The notes: generated by a model from the letters alone, not told the origin. A stretch of 64,000 nucleotides of DNA from Aurantibrevibacter sp041749595 (GCA_041749595.1 JBGTBA010000165.1:17581-81580); one strand, 5' to 3'; shown: positions 16,987 through 26,105, counted from the stretch's first letter. Numbers and translations are program-made.

Positions 16987-17559
16987 TTGAGTAAAACAGA
17001 TAGCACGCTCAACGACATAATCTTAAGGGCAAAAACAGGCAACCAAATTGCTTTTAGCACGCTCTTGGATACGTTCTGGAACGATGTTTACGGTTTTCAG
17101 CTAAAGCGCACCAAGAATGAGAACGATGCGGAGGACATTGCCATACAAACGTTCTCCAAGGCTTTTGACAAAATTGATTCTTACGATGAATCTTATGAAT
17201 TTCGGACATGGCTGTTCACCATTTCCAAGAATATACATGTGGACCTTCTTCGGAAAAGAAAAAGAAACATAATGGAAAGCTCGGAAGTCAACAACGAAGA
17301 GGCCATAAAAAAAATGCTGGACGATACGCCTTCGGTGGAAGACCAACTCATTATCGATCAAAATTTGGCAACTTTGCTCCAATGCGTTAAACGGTTAAAG
17401 CCGAACTATCAAAAAATAATCAACCTTCGGTATTTCAATGAGTTAAGCTACGCAGATATTGCCGAAAAACTTAACGAGCCCTTGAACAGCGTTAAGGTAA
17501 AACTCCTTAGGGCCAAAAAACTTTTGGCAGAAGTCATAAAAGAGAATGGGGATCAGTGA
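16987..17559 (+). CDS. ECF RNA polymerase sigma factor (TTG start)
   Basis: 190 residues with sigma region 2 (FRTWLFTISKNIHVDLLRKRKR) and region 4 (INLRYFNELSYADIAEKLNEPLNSVKVKLLRAKKLL). The frame has a TAA stop at 16984-16986, directly before TTG 16987, and no ATG until well inside region 2, so translation must begin at the TTG or very near it. Unlike the other two sigma genes here, it has no anti-sigma gene beside it; the next gene is lipA, 67 bases downstream. This subgroup (sigma factors found next to lipA) is common in Flavobacteriia and may be constitutively active or regulated in trans. Confidence 0.9.
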   Translation: MSKTDSTLNDIILRAKTGNQIAFSTLLDTFWNDVYGFQLKRTKNENDAEDIAIQTFSKAFDKIDSYDESYEFRTWLFTISKNIHVDLLRKRKRNIMESSEVNNEEAIKKMLDDTPSVEDQLIIDQNLATLLQCVKRLKPNYQKIINLRYFNELSYADIAEKLNEPLNSVKVKLLRAKKLLAEVIKENGDQ

Positions 17560-17596
17560 TATATATGGGCAATGCACACCATATAATCAGACCGAT

Positions 17597-17612
17597 TACT
17601 TTTGTATATTTG
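17597..17612 (+). promoter_or_regulatory. Tandem -7-like boxes upstream of lipA
   Basis: TACTTTTG (17597-17604) and TATATTTG (17605-17612) both fit TAnnTTTG and lie back to back. No TTG is found at the -33 distance for either, so this is only a weak promoter call. If used, transcription would start at about 17611-17620, which favours the second ATG (17627) as the lipA start. Confidence 0.3.
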
Positions 17613-17626
17613 TCTAAATGTATACT

Positions 17627-18502
17627 ATGAGCGTTGAAACGGATGTAAGCGTAATACCTCCAAAAGGAAAACCCAAATGGCTGCGGGTAAAACTACCTAC
17701 AGGTCAAAAGTACACCCAATTAAGAGGACTGGTAGACAAATACAATCTACACACCATCTGCACTTCGGGCAGTTGCCCCAATATGGGCGAATGTTGGGGA
17801 GAGGGCACGGCTACGTTTATGATCCTGGGAAATATCTGTACCCGCTCCTGTGGTTTTTGCGGCGTTAAAACCGGGCGACCGGAAGACATAGATTGGACAG
17901 AGCCCGAAAAAGTGGCCCGTTCCATAAAAATAATGGAGATAAAGCATGCGGTCATTACCTCTGTAGATCGGGACGATTTAAAGGATATGGGCTCCATTAT
18001 ATGGTCCGAAACCATAAAGGCCATAAGACGTATGAATCCCGAAATTACCTTGGAAACCCTTATCCCCGATTTTCAAGGAATCACAACCCATCTGAACCGT
18101 ATCATAGCCGTTACCCCTGAAGTGGTCTCCCACAACGTGGAAACCGTAAAAAGACTAACCAGGGAGGTACGCATACAAGCCAAATACGAAAGAAGCCTGG
18201 ATGTACTTACATACTTAAAAGAAGAGGGGGTTTCTAGAACCAAATCCGGCATTATGCTTGGCTTAGGAGAGCTGGAGCACGAAGTGCTGGAGACCATGGA
18301 AGACCTAAGAAAAGCGAAGGTAGACGTGGTTACCATAGGGCAATATCTGCAGCCCACCAAAAAACACTTGCCCGTCAAAGAATTTATTATTCCTGAGCAA
18401 TTTCAAAAATATAAAGAATTGGGACTGCAAATGGGCTTTAGACATGTTGAGAGTGGTGCATTGGTACGCTCTTCCTACAAAGCGCACAAACATATAGAAT
18501 AA
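17627..18502 (+). CDS. lipA: Lipoyl synthase LipA
   Basis: Radical-SAM enzyme that inserts two sulfurs into protein-bound octanoyl groups to make lipoyl cofactors. 291 residues. The auxiliary cluster motif CTSGSCPNMGEC (Cys45, 50, 56) is the sulfur donor site and CTRSCGFC (Cys71, 75, 78) is the radical-SAM site; the C-terminal RSSY supplies the Ser ligand of the auxiliary cluster. In-frame ATG codons occur at 17618 and 17627; I prefer 17627 because -7-like boxes end at 17612, but 17618 is possible. Its product would lipoylate PdhC, encoded at 53937-55580, and the H-protein that works with GcvP. The same-strand gapA follows after 50 bases. Confidence 0.97.
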   Translation: MSVETDVSVIPPKGKPKWLRVKLPTGQKYTQLRGLVDKYNLHTICTSGSCPNMGECWGEGTATFMILGNICTRSCGFCGVKTGRPEDIDWTEPEKVARSIKIMEIKHAVITSVDRDDLKDMGSIIWSETIKAIRRMNPEITLETLIPDFQGITTHLNRIIAVTPEVVSHNVETVKRLTREVRIQAKYERSLDVLTYLKEEGVSRTKSGIMLGLGELEHEVLETMEDLRKAKVDVVTIGQYLQPTKKHLPVKEFIIPEQFQKYKELGLQMGFRHVESGALVRSSYKAHKHIE

Positions 18503-18552
18503 CGCAAGACATCTTACATTTTCCCTCTTATGCGGGATTTTTTCCTTTTGGG

Positions 18553-19563
18553 ATGAAAAAAATACATATAGGCATCAATGGTTTTGGCCGCATAGGGAGA
18601 ACCCTTTTTAGATTACTTCATGGCCATTCGGTATTTCATGTCGTCGCGATCAATGATTTGGCGGATAGCCGAACATTGTCCCACCTTCTAAAGTACGATA
18701 GCATTCATGGTGTCTTTCCGGAAGTTGTTTCGCATGATGAAAACCATATTATGGTCAATAACGAAAAGATAGGGCTGCTCAATCACAATTCCCCAAAAAA
18801 CATTCCTTGGGCAAAATATAACGTTGATGTTGTGGTAGAAGCCAGCGGTAAATTTAAAACCCGGAAAGATTTAACCTACCACCTCAAAAACGGGGCAAAA
18901 AAAGTGATTTTATCGATGCCTCCCACCGACGAAAGCATAAAAATGATTGTGCTTGGGGTTAATGAGGAATGTATTAACGTAAACGACCATATAATTTCCA
19001 ATGCCTCCTGCACTACGAACAATGCTGCGCCCATGATTAAGGTGGTAAATGACCTTTGTGGCATAGAACAGGCTTATATTACCACCATACACTCCTACAC
19101 AACAGACCAAAGCTTACATGACCAACCGCACCATGACCTAAGAAGGGCAAGGGCCGGAGCCTTATCCATAATACCTACCACTACAGGGGCCGCTAAGGCA
19201 CTTTCCAAAATTTTTCCGGAACTTAACGGCACCATGGGGGGATGTGGTATTCGCGTGCCGGTACCCAACGGCTCCCTCACGGATATTACCTTTAATGTTA
19301 AAAGAGAGACCACTATTGAAGAAATTAACAATACTTTTGAGAAAGCTGCTCAAAAAGAACTGAAAAACATACTTTTCTATACCAAAGACCCTATAGTTTC
19401 AATAGATGTAAACAATAGTTCCTACTCGTGTACGTTTGATTCTCAGATGACTAGCGTAATTGGAAAAATGGTAAAAATAATAGGCTGGTATGACAATGAA
19501 ACAGGTTATAGTAGCAGAATCATAGATCTCATCAACTTAATGGTAAAGAAAGGATATATTTGA
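18553..19563 (+). CDS. gapA: Glyceraldehyde-3-phosphate dehydrogenase, type I
   Basis: Converts glyceraldehyde 3-phosphate, NAD+ and phosphate to 1,3-bisphosphoglycerate in glycolysis and gluconeogenesis. 336 residues, the normal length. Seen: INGFGRIGR for NAD binding, INDLAD with the Asp expected for NAD rather than NADP preference, SNASCTTNNAAP with the catalytic Cys, TIHSYTTDQ with the catalytic His, and WYDNETGYS at the C-terminus. Its TGA stop (19561-19563) overlaps the TTG start of the following histidine kinase gene (19560-19562), an unusual partner for a glycolytic gene. Flavobacteria often carry more than one gap gene; whether this is the main one cannot be told here. Confidence 0.96.
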   Translation: MKKIHIGINGFGRIGRTLFRLLHGHSVFHVVAINDLADSRTLSHLLKYDSIHGVFPEVVSHDENHIMVNNEKIGLLNHNSPKNIPWAKYNVDVVVEASGKFKTRKDLTYHLKNGAKKVILSMPPTDESIKMIVLGVNEECINVNDHIISNASCTTNNAAPMIKVVNDLCGIEQAYITTIHSYTTDQSLHDQPHHDLRRARAGALSIIPTTTGAAKALSKIFPELNGTMGGCGIRVPVPNGSLTDITFNVKRETTIEEINNTFEKAAQKELKNILFYTKDPIVSIDVNNSSYSCTFDSQMTSVIGKMVKIIGWYDNETGYSSRIIDLINLMVKKGYI

Positions 19564-21776
19564 AATTTTTGTCGTTACATATTAAAATCAGGTTCATAGT
19601 ATTGCTAGTGTCCCTAGTGTCCGGTATCCAAACTATGGATTCCCAAGAGAATCCATCCCCGGCAAGGGATGTAAATTATTATTTTTCAGAATCCACGGTC
19701 TTTAAAAACCAAAATCAACTGGATCTTGCCCTAGAGTCCCTGAACAAAGCCACAGAGCTCGCGGAAAAGAAGGAAGACATAAAGTCCTTGATAGATTGCT
19801 ACCATAGATTCGCCCTTCTCTATCTCTACCTCGATAAGGAAGAAACCACCATATTTTATTGGGATAGGGGGAAAACCCTCCTCAAGGGAATAGAGTATCC
19901 CTACGGTGAGGCGATCCACAAATACATAGAGGCCATATTGCTCTATAGGGACGGGAAAAATTTCCAGGCCATATACATGCTCAATGAGGCTAGGCAATTG
20001 AACAATGACAGGAACCTTTTGAACAACATTGTTTTAATGGAAGCCAATATTTACCTCAAAATAGAGAAATACGATAGTGCATCAAAAAATTACAACTCTT
20101 TGGTGGTAAACAATGATATCTATGAAAAGGACTATTTGGCCGCAAAAGCCAATTTAGGGCTGGCAGAAACCAATTTTGGCACAGGGCATTTCGAGGAAAG
20201 TGCCAAAAACGCATCCAATGCACTAGATCTGGCCACTAGGAACAATTTTTATAAGGAAATCCTGGATGCCGACAAATGGCTGTCCGCTGCGTATGAAAAG
20301 TTGGGGAGGTACGATCTAGCATTGCATAGCAATAGGGATCTGCTTAAGATAAAGGACTCCATATTTACGGATGAAAAAATAAGGGCAGAAACAAAAACCT
20401 CCGATAAGATCCAGTTCGATTTTATGGGCAGTGAAATAAGGCGACAGGACAAAAAAATTGAAGAATTGAGCGCATCGGCCAACCGATCTGAAATAACCGC
20501 GATATTGACCTCCGCCTTTTTGACCATCATCTCAATTCTGGCCGTTTCACTTTACAGAAACAACCAGATCAAACTAAAGACCAATGATCTTTTGCAGACC
20601 AAAAACAATGAACTGCAGGCTGCAAGGGATGCCGCCGTACTGGCAATGGAGGCCAAAACAAATTTTCTGTCCACGGTGAGCCACGAATTACGGACCCCTT
20701 TATATGCCGTAACGGGACTAACGCATCTCTTGTTGGAAGAGAACCCCAGCGAAGACCAAAAAGAACACTTGAAATCCTTGAAATTTTCCGGGGACTATCT
20801 TTTGAATTTCATCAACGATATCCTACAGATCAATAAAATCGATGCCGACAAGTTGGAAACAATGAGCATAGATACCCACTTGAAAAAAATCCTTACAGAG
20901 GTAATAAGCTCCCTACAACAGAGTGCCAAAGAGAATAAGACAAAAATTGTCCTGGAGTTCGATGATGATATTCCGCACCATGTAATGAGCGATCCACTGA
21001 AAATATCTCAGATATTCATAAACCTAGTGGGGAATGCCATAAAATTCACCAAAAACGGAGAGGTAAGGGTAATTGCCAAACTGCTGAAAAAAGTAGAGGA
21101 GGACATCACCATATACTTTGAGGTCAGGGATACGGGCATTGGGATTTCCAAAGATCGGCAACAGCACATTTTTGACAGTTTTGAACAAGGCTCCATACAG
21201 ATCAACAGGGAATATGGGGGTACCGGTTTGGGACTCACAATAGTTAAAAGCTTGCTGGAACTATTTGGCAGCAAAATTCAACTGGAGAGCAAGCCGGGAC
21301 AAGGAAGTAATTTCTTCTTTGAACTTGACCTAAAATGTAAAGACACCCTTATAGATGACATTTCTTTTGAAATTACCCCAAAAGAATACAACTTATCAGG
21401 ACTGCACCTGCTTCTTGTAGAAGACAACAAAATAAACCAGGTCATTACAAAAAAAATGTTGCTGAAAAAGGAGGTTACCTGCGACATTGCCAGCAATGGG
21501 ACCGAGGCTGTTGAATTGGCAAAGAAGAACACGTACGATGGCATATTGATGGACATACACATGCCCGGGATCAGTGGTGAGGAGGCCACCGTACAAATAC
21601 GAAAATTTGATGCCCAAATCCCGATCATTGCCCTTACCGCGATTTCACTGGACGATAGTCTGGAAAGTTTCTATGCGGCGGGCTGTAACGACGTGGTGAC
21701 AAAGCCGTTTAAACCAGAAATTTTCTACCAAAAAATAGGTGAAAATATTTTAGAGCCAAAAAGCAAATATAGTTAG
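19560..21776 (+). CDS. Hybrid sensor histidine kinase with TPR-like sensor domain and receiver domain
   Basis: 738 residues. N-terminal signal-like helix (about 1-25), then TPR-like helical repeats to about residue 300 (predicted periplasmic sensor), a membrane segment at about 313-332, a coiled linker, HisKA with phospho-acceptor His375 in SHELRTP, HATPase with NLVGNAIKF (N box), DTGIGI (G1) and GGTGLGLTI (G2), and a receiver domain with LLLVEDN, phospho-acceptor Asp665 in MDIHMPG and the Lys in KPF. The start is taken as TTG 19560: it gives a complete signal peptide, while the next ATG (19635) would remove it. That TTG overlaps the gapA stop, implying translational coupling. No output response regulator is adjacent. 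The 3' end overlaps lpxK by 4 bases in convergent orientation. Confidence 0.92.
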   Translation: MKFLSLHIKIRFIVLLVSLVSGIQTMDSQENPSPARDVNYYFSESTVFKNQNQLDLALESLNKATELAEKKEDIKSLIDCYHRFALLYLYLDKEETTIFYWDRGKTLLKGIEYPYGEAIHKYIEAILLYRDGKNFQAIYMLNEARQLNNDRNLLNNIVLMEANIYLKIEKYDSASKNYNSLVVNNDIYEKDYLAAKANLGLAETNFGTGHFEESAKNASNALDLATRNNFYKEILDADKWLSAAYEKLGRYDLALHSNRDLLKIKDSIFTDEKIRAETKTSDKIQFDFMGSEIRRQDKKIEELSASANRSEITAILTSAFLTIISILAVSLYRNNQIKLKTNDLLQTKNNELQAARDAAVLAMEAKTNFLSTVSHELRTPLYAVTGLTHLLLEENPSEDQKEHLKSLKFSGDYLLNFINDILQINKIDADKLETMSIDTHLKKILTEVISSLQQSAKENKTKIVLEFDDDIPHHVMSDPLKISQIFINLVGNAIKFTKNGEVRVIAKLLKKVEEDITIYFEVRDTGIGISKDRQQHIFDSFEQGSIQINREYGGTGLGLTIVKSLLELFGSKIQLESKPGQGSNFFFELDLKCKDTLIDDISFEITPKEYNLSGLHLLLVEDNKINQVITKKMLLKKEVTCDIASNGTEAVELAKKNTYDGILMDIHMPGISGEEATVQIRKFDAQIPIIALTAISLDDSLESFYAAGCNDVVTKPFKPEIFYQKIGENILEPKSKYS

Positions 21777-22771
21777 CCCATAAAATCGTGGATGGACTTC
21801 ATGAGCAGCTCTTCCCCATTCCCTAAAAACCTATGGCTCACTTCTAAATAAACCAAATTTTTTACCCGCCCCTTTAAACGGGCAAAATCTTTTTCGGTTG
21901 TCAGCACCAATTCTTTTGAATTGAACAGATCTATTTCCCTTTTATCAAAAAAATGGTGATCCCTAAACCTTAGGTGTTCTATGTGCAACCCTTCGCTGCT
22001 CAAATAAGAAAGTAAAGGCCCGGGGCTTGCAATACCGGTTACCACGCAAACTTCCTTGCCCTTAAGGGCGATAAGGGACAAAGCCTCTTTATTCCCTTTC
22101 AATGCCGTATTGTAATGCAATGTACTGAAAATCAATTTTTGGTGTGCTTTTGGTGCCAACCTATCTTCAATTTTTTTTTGTTCGTCCTCATTTATATTGA
22201 GCGGACATTTTGTGACCACTATCAAATTTGCCCGTTCTGCCTGCCCTTTACTGTCCCGTAGGTTTCCGGTGGGCAAATACCAATCATCTATATATAGGTT
22301 AGCATATTCCGTAAGTAGGATGGAAAAACCGTACCGTACCTTTCTATGCTGAAAAGCATCGTCCAAAAGTATAAGCTCTGGTCTTTTTTCCTGCTCCAAA
22401 ACAGTTATCCCATGGCTCCTGTCCGCATCAACAGCCAATATAATTTCAGGAAATTTAGCGTACATTTGAAAAGGCTCATCCCCAAGATCTTCCACTTTGG
22501 AACTCTTTTGCGCCAAAACAAACCCTTTGGATTTTCTTTTATACCCCCTGCTCAGGACAGCCAATCTGTAGATGTCCTTTAAACGGAAGATCAAAAATTC
22601 TATCATGGGGGTCTTTCCTGTTCCCCCTACGCTCAAATTTCCAATACAAATAGTAGGGGTGTTAAAGGATTTGGACGTAAAAAAGCCTATGTTATATAAA
22701 TAATTGCGCAGATAAACCGCAACAGCATAGGGGAGCGAAAAAGGAAATCCTATTTTTCTGAATACTTGCAT
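21773..22771 (-). CDS. lpxK: Tetraacyldisaccharide 4'-kinase LpxK
   Basis: Inner-membrane kinase that phosphorylates the 4' position of the lipid A disaccharide, giving lipid IVA. 332 residues. Seen: an N-terminal amphipathic or hydrophobic stretch (about 5-30), Walker A GNLSVGGTGKTP, AVLSRGYKRKSKG, and LDDAFQHRKV containing the conserved Asp/His pair. Presence confirms a Gram-negative outer membrane with lipid A. It is divergent from the Nif3 gene (50 bases) and convergent with the histidine kinase gene, sharing 4 bases at the stop codons. Confidence 0.95.
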   Translation of the reverse strand: MQVFRKIGFPFSLPYAVAVYLRNYLYNIGFFTSKSFNTPTICIGNLSVGGTGKTPMIEFLIFRLKDIYRLAVLSRGYKRKSKGFVLAQKSSKVEDLGDEPFQMYAKFPEIILAVDADRSHGITVLEQEKRPELILLDDAFQHRKVRYGFSILLTEYANLYIDDWYLPTGNLRDSKGQAERANLIVVTKCPLNINEDEQKKIEDRLAPKAHQKLIFSTLHYNTALKGNKEALSLIALKGKEVCVVTGIASPGPLLSYLSSEGLHIEHLRFRDHHFFDKREIDLFNSKELVLTTEKDFARLKGRVKNLVYLEVSHRFLGNGEELLMKSIHDFMG

Positions 22772-22800
22772 CGGAACGAAATTATAATATTTTATCTTTG
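22766..22800 (+). promoter_or_regulatory. Candidate promoter of the Nif3 gene
   Basis: TATCTTTG at 22793-22800 matches TAnnTTTG exactly, and a TTG lies at 22766-22768, 24 bases upstream (slightly long for the usual 17-23). The ATG follows at 22822. The -33 element lies inside the start of the divergent lpxK gene. Confidence 0.5.
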
Positions 22801-22821
22801 CAGACCCTATAGAATTTAAAA

Positions 22822-23916
22822 ATGATCGTCCAGGAAGTTACAACTATTCTTGAAGACTTGGCCCCTCTGGGCTATGCGGAGGATTATGACAATGTTGGCC
22901 TATTGGTGGGCGACGCCAATACAAAGGTTTCCGGGATCCTGATTACATTGGATACTCTGGAAAATGTGGTGGATGAGGCCATAGAAAAAAAATGCAACCT
23001 AATCGTAAGTTTCCATCCCATCATCTTTAATGGGCTAAAAAAATTGACGGGATCCAATTATGTCCAACGAGTGGTCATAAAAGCGATAAAGCACAACATT
23101 GCCATCTATAGCATGCATACGGCCTTGGACAATTCTCCAATTGGGGTAAATGCCAAGATCTGTGAGGTTATGGGAATATCCAACCCGAAAATTTTAATTC
23201 CCCAGAAAGGGACCATCAAAAAACTCACCACCTATGTTCCAATTGAAAATGCGGAACAATTTAAAAAGTCGCTTTTTAATGCCGGCGCGGGAAATATAGG
23301 CAATTATGACAACTGTAGTTTTACTGTAGCCGGTATGGGTTCTTATAGGGCAAACAACAAGGCAAATCCCACCAAAGGAACGATCGGGAAAACACATTAT
23401 GAAAATGAAGCACAAATCAATGTAATTTTTTCAAAAGTTAATGAGCTCCGCATCATGAATGCGCTATTCAAAAACCATCCATACGAGGAGGTGGCCTATG
23501 AAATCCAAACTTTGGAAAACACAGACCAAACAATCGGATCGGGCATGATCGGGGAGTTGGAAGAGGCCCAAGATGAAATGGATTTCTTGGAACTCATTAA
23601 AAAAAAGATGCATGTTTCCTATATTAGGCATTCCCCGCTCCTGGGGAAAAAAATAAAACGGATAGCCGTTCTTGGTGGAAGCGGTTCCTTTGCAATTGCT
23701 GCCGCAAAAGCCGGAAATGCCGATATTTTAATTACCGCAGATATAAAGTACCATCAATTTTACGAAGCGGAAGAAAAACTGATCATTGCCGATATAGGGC
23801 ACTATGAAACCGAGCAATTTACAAAAAACCTGTTAGTTGACCATCTTACAAAAAAAATCCCTAATTTTGCAATCTCTTTATCAGAACGAGTAACGAATCC
23901 AATCAAGTATTTTTAA
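22822..23916 (+). CDS. Nif3-like dinuclear metal-centre protein (YbgI/DUF34 family)
   Basis: 364 residues, the long form with an inserted central domain (about 125-235) between the two Nif3 halves, as in Bacteroidota and Firmicutes YqfO. Metal ligands are visible: VSFHPIIFNGLKKL (His), MHTALDN with His and Asp, and near the C-terminus IADIGHYETEQF with His and Glu. Family members form toroidal hexamers with a two-metal site; they are annotated as GTP cyclohydrolase 1 type 2, but the physiological reaction is not settled. The downstream coiled-coil gene starts 2 bases after the stop. The pairing of Nif3 with that zinc-ribbon-family gene is conserved in many bacteria. Confidence 0.92.
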   Translation: MIVQEVTTILEDLAPLGYAEDYDNVGLLVGDANTKVSGILITLDTLENVVDEAIEKKCNLIVSFHPIIFNGLKKLTGSNYVQRVVIKAIKHNIAIYSMHTALDNSPIGVNAKICEVMGISNPKILIPQKGTIKKLTTYVPIENAEQFKKSLFNAGAGNIGNYDNCSFTVAGMGSYRANNKANPTKGTIGKTHYENEAQINVIFSKVNELRIMNALFKNHPYEEVAYEIQTLENTDQTIGSGMIGELEEAQDEMDFLELIKKKMHVSYIRHSPLLGKKIKRIAVLGGSGSFAIAAAKAGNADILITADIKYHQFYEAEEKLIIADIGHYETEQFTKNLLVDHLTKKIPNFAISLSERVTNPIKYF

Positions 23917-23918
23917 AT

Positions 23919-24698
23919 ATGGCTGCAAAAACAGAAGGAACGGTAGAAGAAAAATTAAGGGCATTGTACGATCTGCAACTAATTGATTCCAGAGTGGACG
24001 AAATAAGAAGTGTTCGGGGGGAACTGCCTTTGGAAGTGGAGGATTTAGAAGATGAAGTGCTTGGCCTTAGGACGAGATTGGATAAATTAAAGACCGATCT
24101 TGAGACCATTAACTATGAGATCAATGCCAAAAAAAACATGATCGATGATGCCAAGGTATTAATGAAAAAATATACCGAGCAGCAAAAAAACGTCAGGAAC
24201 AGCAGGGAATTCAATTCGTTGACCAAGGAGGTCGAATTTCAGGAACTGGAAATACAGTTGGCGGAAAAAAACATAAAAGAGTTTAAAGCCCAGATAGAAC
24301 AAAAAAAGGAGATCATTTCTGAAAACAAAGAACGCTTGACAGAACGTGAGGCCCATCTGAAACATAAAAAGAGTGAGTTGAACGCCATTTTGGCCGAAAC
24401 CGAAAAGGAGGAAAAAGCCCTTTTGTCCAAGTCTGCCGAATTTGAAGAACAAATTGCCGAACGATTGGTAAGTGCCTACAAACGTATCCGAACCAATGTA
24501 AAGAATGGTTTGGCCGTAGTGGCCATTGAACGTGGGGCCTCAGGTGGTTCTTTCTTTACGATCCCCCCACAGGTACAAGTGGAAATAGCTTCCCGAAAAA
24601 AAATAATTACCGATGAACACAGCGGTAGGATCCTGGTGGATCCGGCATTGGCAGAAGAAGAACAAGAAAAAATGCAACTGCTCTTTTCTAAATTATAA
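23919..24698 (+). CDS. Coiled-coil protein of the C4-type zinc-ribbon (zf-RING_7) family lacking its cysteines
   Basis: 259 residues: a long antiparallel coiled coil from about 10 to 185 (many Lys/Glu heptads, KNVRNSREFNSLTKEVE in the middle) and a C-terminal domain that corresponds to the family's zinc ribbon. In most relatives that domain reads CGGC...PPQ...CxxCGRIL; here it reads SGGSFFTIPPQ (Ser208, Ser211) and DEHSGRIL (Asp232, Ser235), so all four zinc ligands are gone although the fold's other landmarks remain. Function is unknown; the family has been proposed to bind nucleic acid. It directly follows the Nif3 gene (2-base gap) and ends before an intrinsic terminator. Confidence 0.85.
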   Translation: MAAKTEGTVEEKLRALYDLQLIDSRVDEIRSVRGELPLEVEDLEDEVLGLRTRLDKLKTDLETINYEINAKKNMIDDAKVLMKKYTEQQKNVRNSREFNSLTKEVEFQELEIQLAEKNIKEFKAQIEQKKEIISENKERLTEREAHLKHKKSELNAILAETEKEEKALLSKSAEFEEQIAERLVSAYKRIRTNVKNGLAVVAIERGASGGSFFTIPPQVQVEIASRKKIITDEHSGRILVDPALAEEEQEKMQLLFSKL

Positions 24699-24732
24699 TA
24701 CTTTTAAGGACCTGTACTATGTACAATATAAA

Positions 24733-24759
24733 AGCCATCCACCTGAACGGATGGTTTTT
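24733..24759 (+). terminator. Intrinsic terminator after the Nif3 pair
   Basis: AGCCATCC (24733-24740) pairs with GGATGGTT (24749-24756; six Watson-Crick pairs at the base of the loop, then G-T and A-T), followed by T residues. It lies between two convergent genes (stops at 24698 and 24765) and may serve both. Confidence 0.75.
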
Positions 24760-24764
24760 ATATT

Positions 24765-26105
24765 TCAGAGCAAATCCAAAATTTTATCCTCAACCTCTTT
24801 ACTATCCCATTTAGCCTCTATATTGGGCATGTCCATTACCTGACCCATTATTTTTTCCTGGGCATCGCCCATGGCCAGTGCCTCGGTGTAGGGGTGTTCG
24901 GAAAAAGTTACCCTGGAATATACTGGAACCCAAATATCCGGGTGCTTCTCAGCAAAATGTTTTTCAATTTTTTTCTGGAGCAAAAATTTGGGGTCTGCGG
25001 TCTTGCTGCCCATTTCCATAAAATTCCTATAGCTTAACTCTGCAATGGCATCTGCGTTGGGTTTCCGTTGCCGTTCGTATTTTTTAAAGATAGTTTCCCA
25101 ATCATCCCCATATTCTTTTATCAATAAGTCCAATTCATAAATATCCTCAAAACCGGCATTCATTCCCTGACCATAGAATGGAACAACGGCATGGGCCGCA
25201 TCACCGACCAGAGCCACTTTGTCCCCATATGTCCATGGAAAACACTTCATCGTAACCATGGCACTGGTAGGATTTGTAAAGAAATCGTTTATCAAATTTT
25301 CAAAATCGTGCATTACATCTGGAAAGTGCTCGGAAAAAAAATCTTTGGCCTGGTCCCGGTTGCCAATACTCTCAAAAGACACATCTCCCTCAAAGGGCAA
25401 GAACAGGGTACAGGTAAAACTGCCATCTACATTGGGCATGGCAATGAGCATAAAGCTTCCCCTGGGCCAAATATGGAAAGAACTGTGGTCCAATTTATGG
25501 GTTCCATCAGAATTCGGGGGAATGGTCAGCTCCTTGTACCCAACATCGATAAATTCCTGGGAATAATCAAACCTACTGCTCCGCTGCATTTTATGGCGGA
25601 TCCGGGAAAATGCCCCATCGCTACCAAAAATAAGATCGTACTTATATTCCTTCCATTCTCCTTTTTCCGTGTCACCTGTGAAAATTTTTGCCTCCGGCAG
25701 ATTTACATCCCAAACTTTTTCCCCAAATCGAAAAACAGCTCCTGCCGCCTCGGCAAAATCTATCATCCTTCGGTTTAGAAGCCCTCTTGACGTAGACCAA
25801 ATGGCCTCCCCCTCCTTTCCATACTTTTGATAATACTCTGGCTTTCCAATAACATGCATGGAACGCTTGTCCAAAGGCAGGGATATTTTTTTGATTTCAT
25901 CTTCAATACCAACCTCCCGAAGGGCATTCCACCCCCTATTGCTCATTGCCAGATTAATGGAGCGTCCGGAGAACCTTACTTTTCGGATGTCCGGTCTGCG
26001 ATCAAAGACGGTAACGGAATGCCCCAACCTTTTTAAGTAAATGGCCAATAGGGATCCTACCAATCCTGAACCTATAATTGCAATATTCCTTGGAGTTTGA
26101 TTCAT
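24765..26105 (-). CDS. kmo: Kynurenine 3-monooxygenase
   Basis: FAD- and NADPH-dependent hydroxylase making 3-hydroxykynurenine in tryptophan breakdown. 446 residues. Seen: the FAD motif IIGSGLVGSLLAIYL (GxGxxG at 12-17), an Asp-Gly motif FGSDGAFSRIRHKM with the conserved Arg, and VALVGDAAHAVVPFYGQGMNAGFED for FAD ribityl binding; the last segment and the CTLFLPFEG and ARFSGRSINLA-type stretches are specific for KMO-type enzymes. The gene is on the same strand as kynureninase at 28965-30236, the next enzyme for this product, but four kilobases of other genes separate them. Tryptophan dioxygenase and formamidase are not in the window. Confidence 0.92.
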   Translation of the reverse strand: MNQTPRNIAIIGSGLVGSLLAIYLKRLGHSVTVFDRRPDIRKVRFSGRSINLAMSNRGWNALREVGIEDEIKKISLPLDKRSMHVIGKPEYYQKYGKEGEAIWSTSRGLLNRRMIDFAEAAGAVFRFGEKVWDVNLPEAKIFTGDTEKGEWKEYKYDLIFGSDGAFSRIRHKMQRSSRFDYSQEFIDVGYKELTIPPNSDGTHKLDHSSFHIWPRGSFMLIAMPNVDGSFTCTLFLPFEGDVSFESIGNRDQAKDFFSEHFPDVMHDFENLINDFFTNPTSAMVTMKCFPWTYGDKVALVGDAAHAVVPFYGQGMNAGFEDIYELDLLIKEYGDDWETIFKKYERQRKPNADAIAELSYRNFMEMGSKTADPKFLLQKKIEKHFAEKHPDIWVPVYSRVTFSEHPYTEALAMGDAQEKIMGQVMDMPNIEAKWDSKEVEDKILDLL

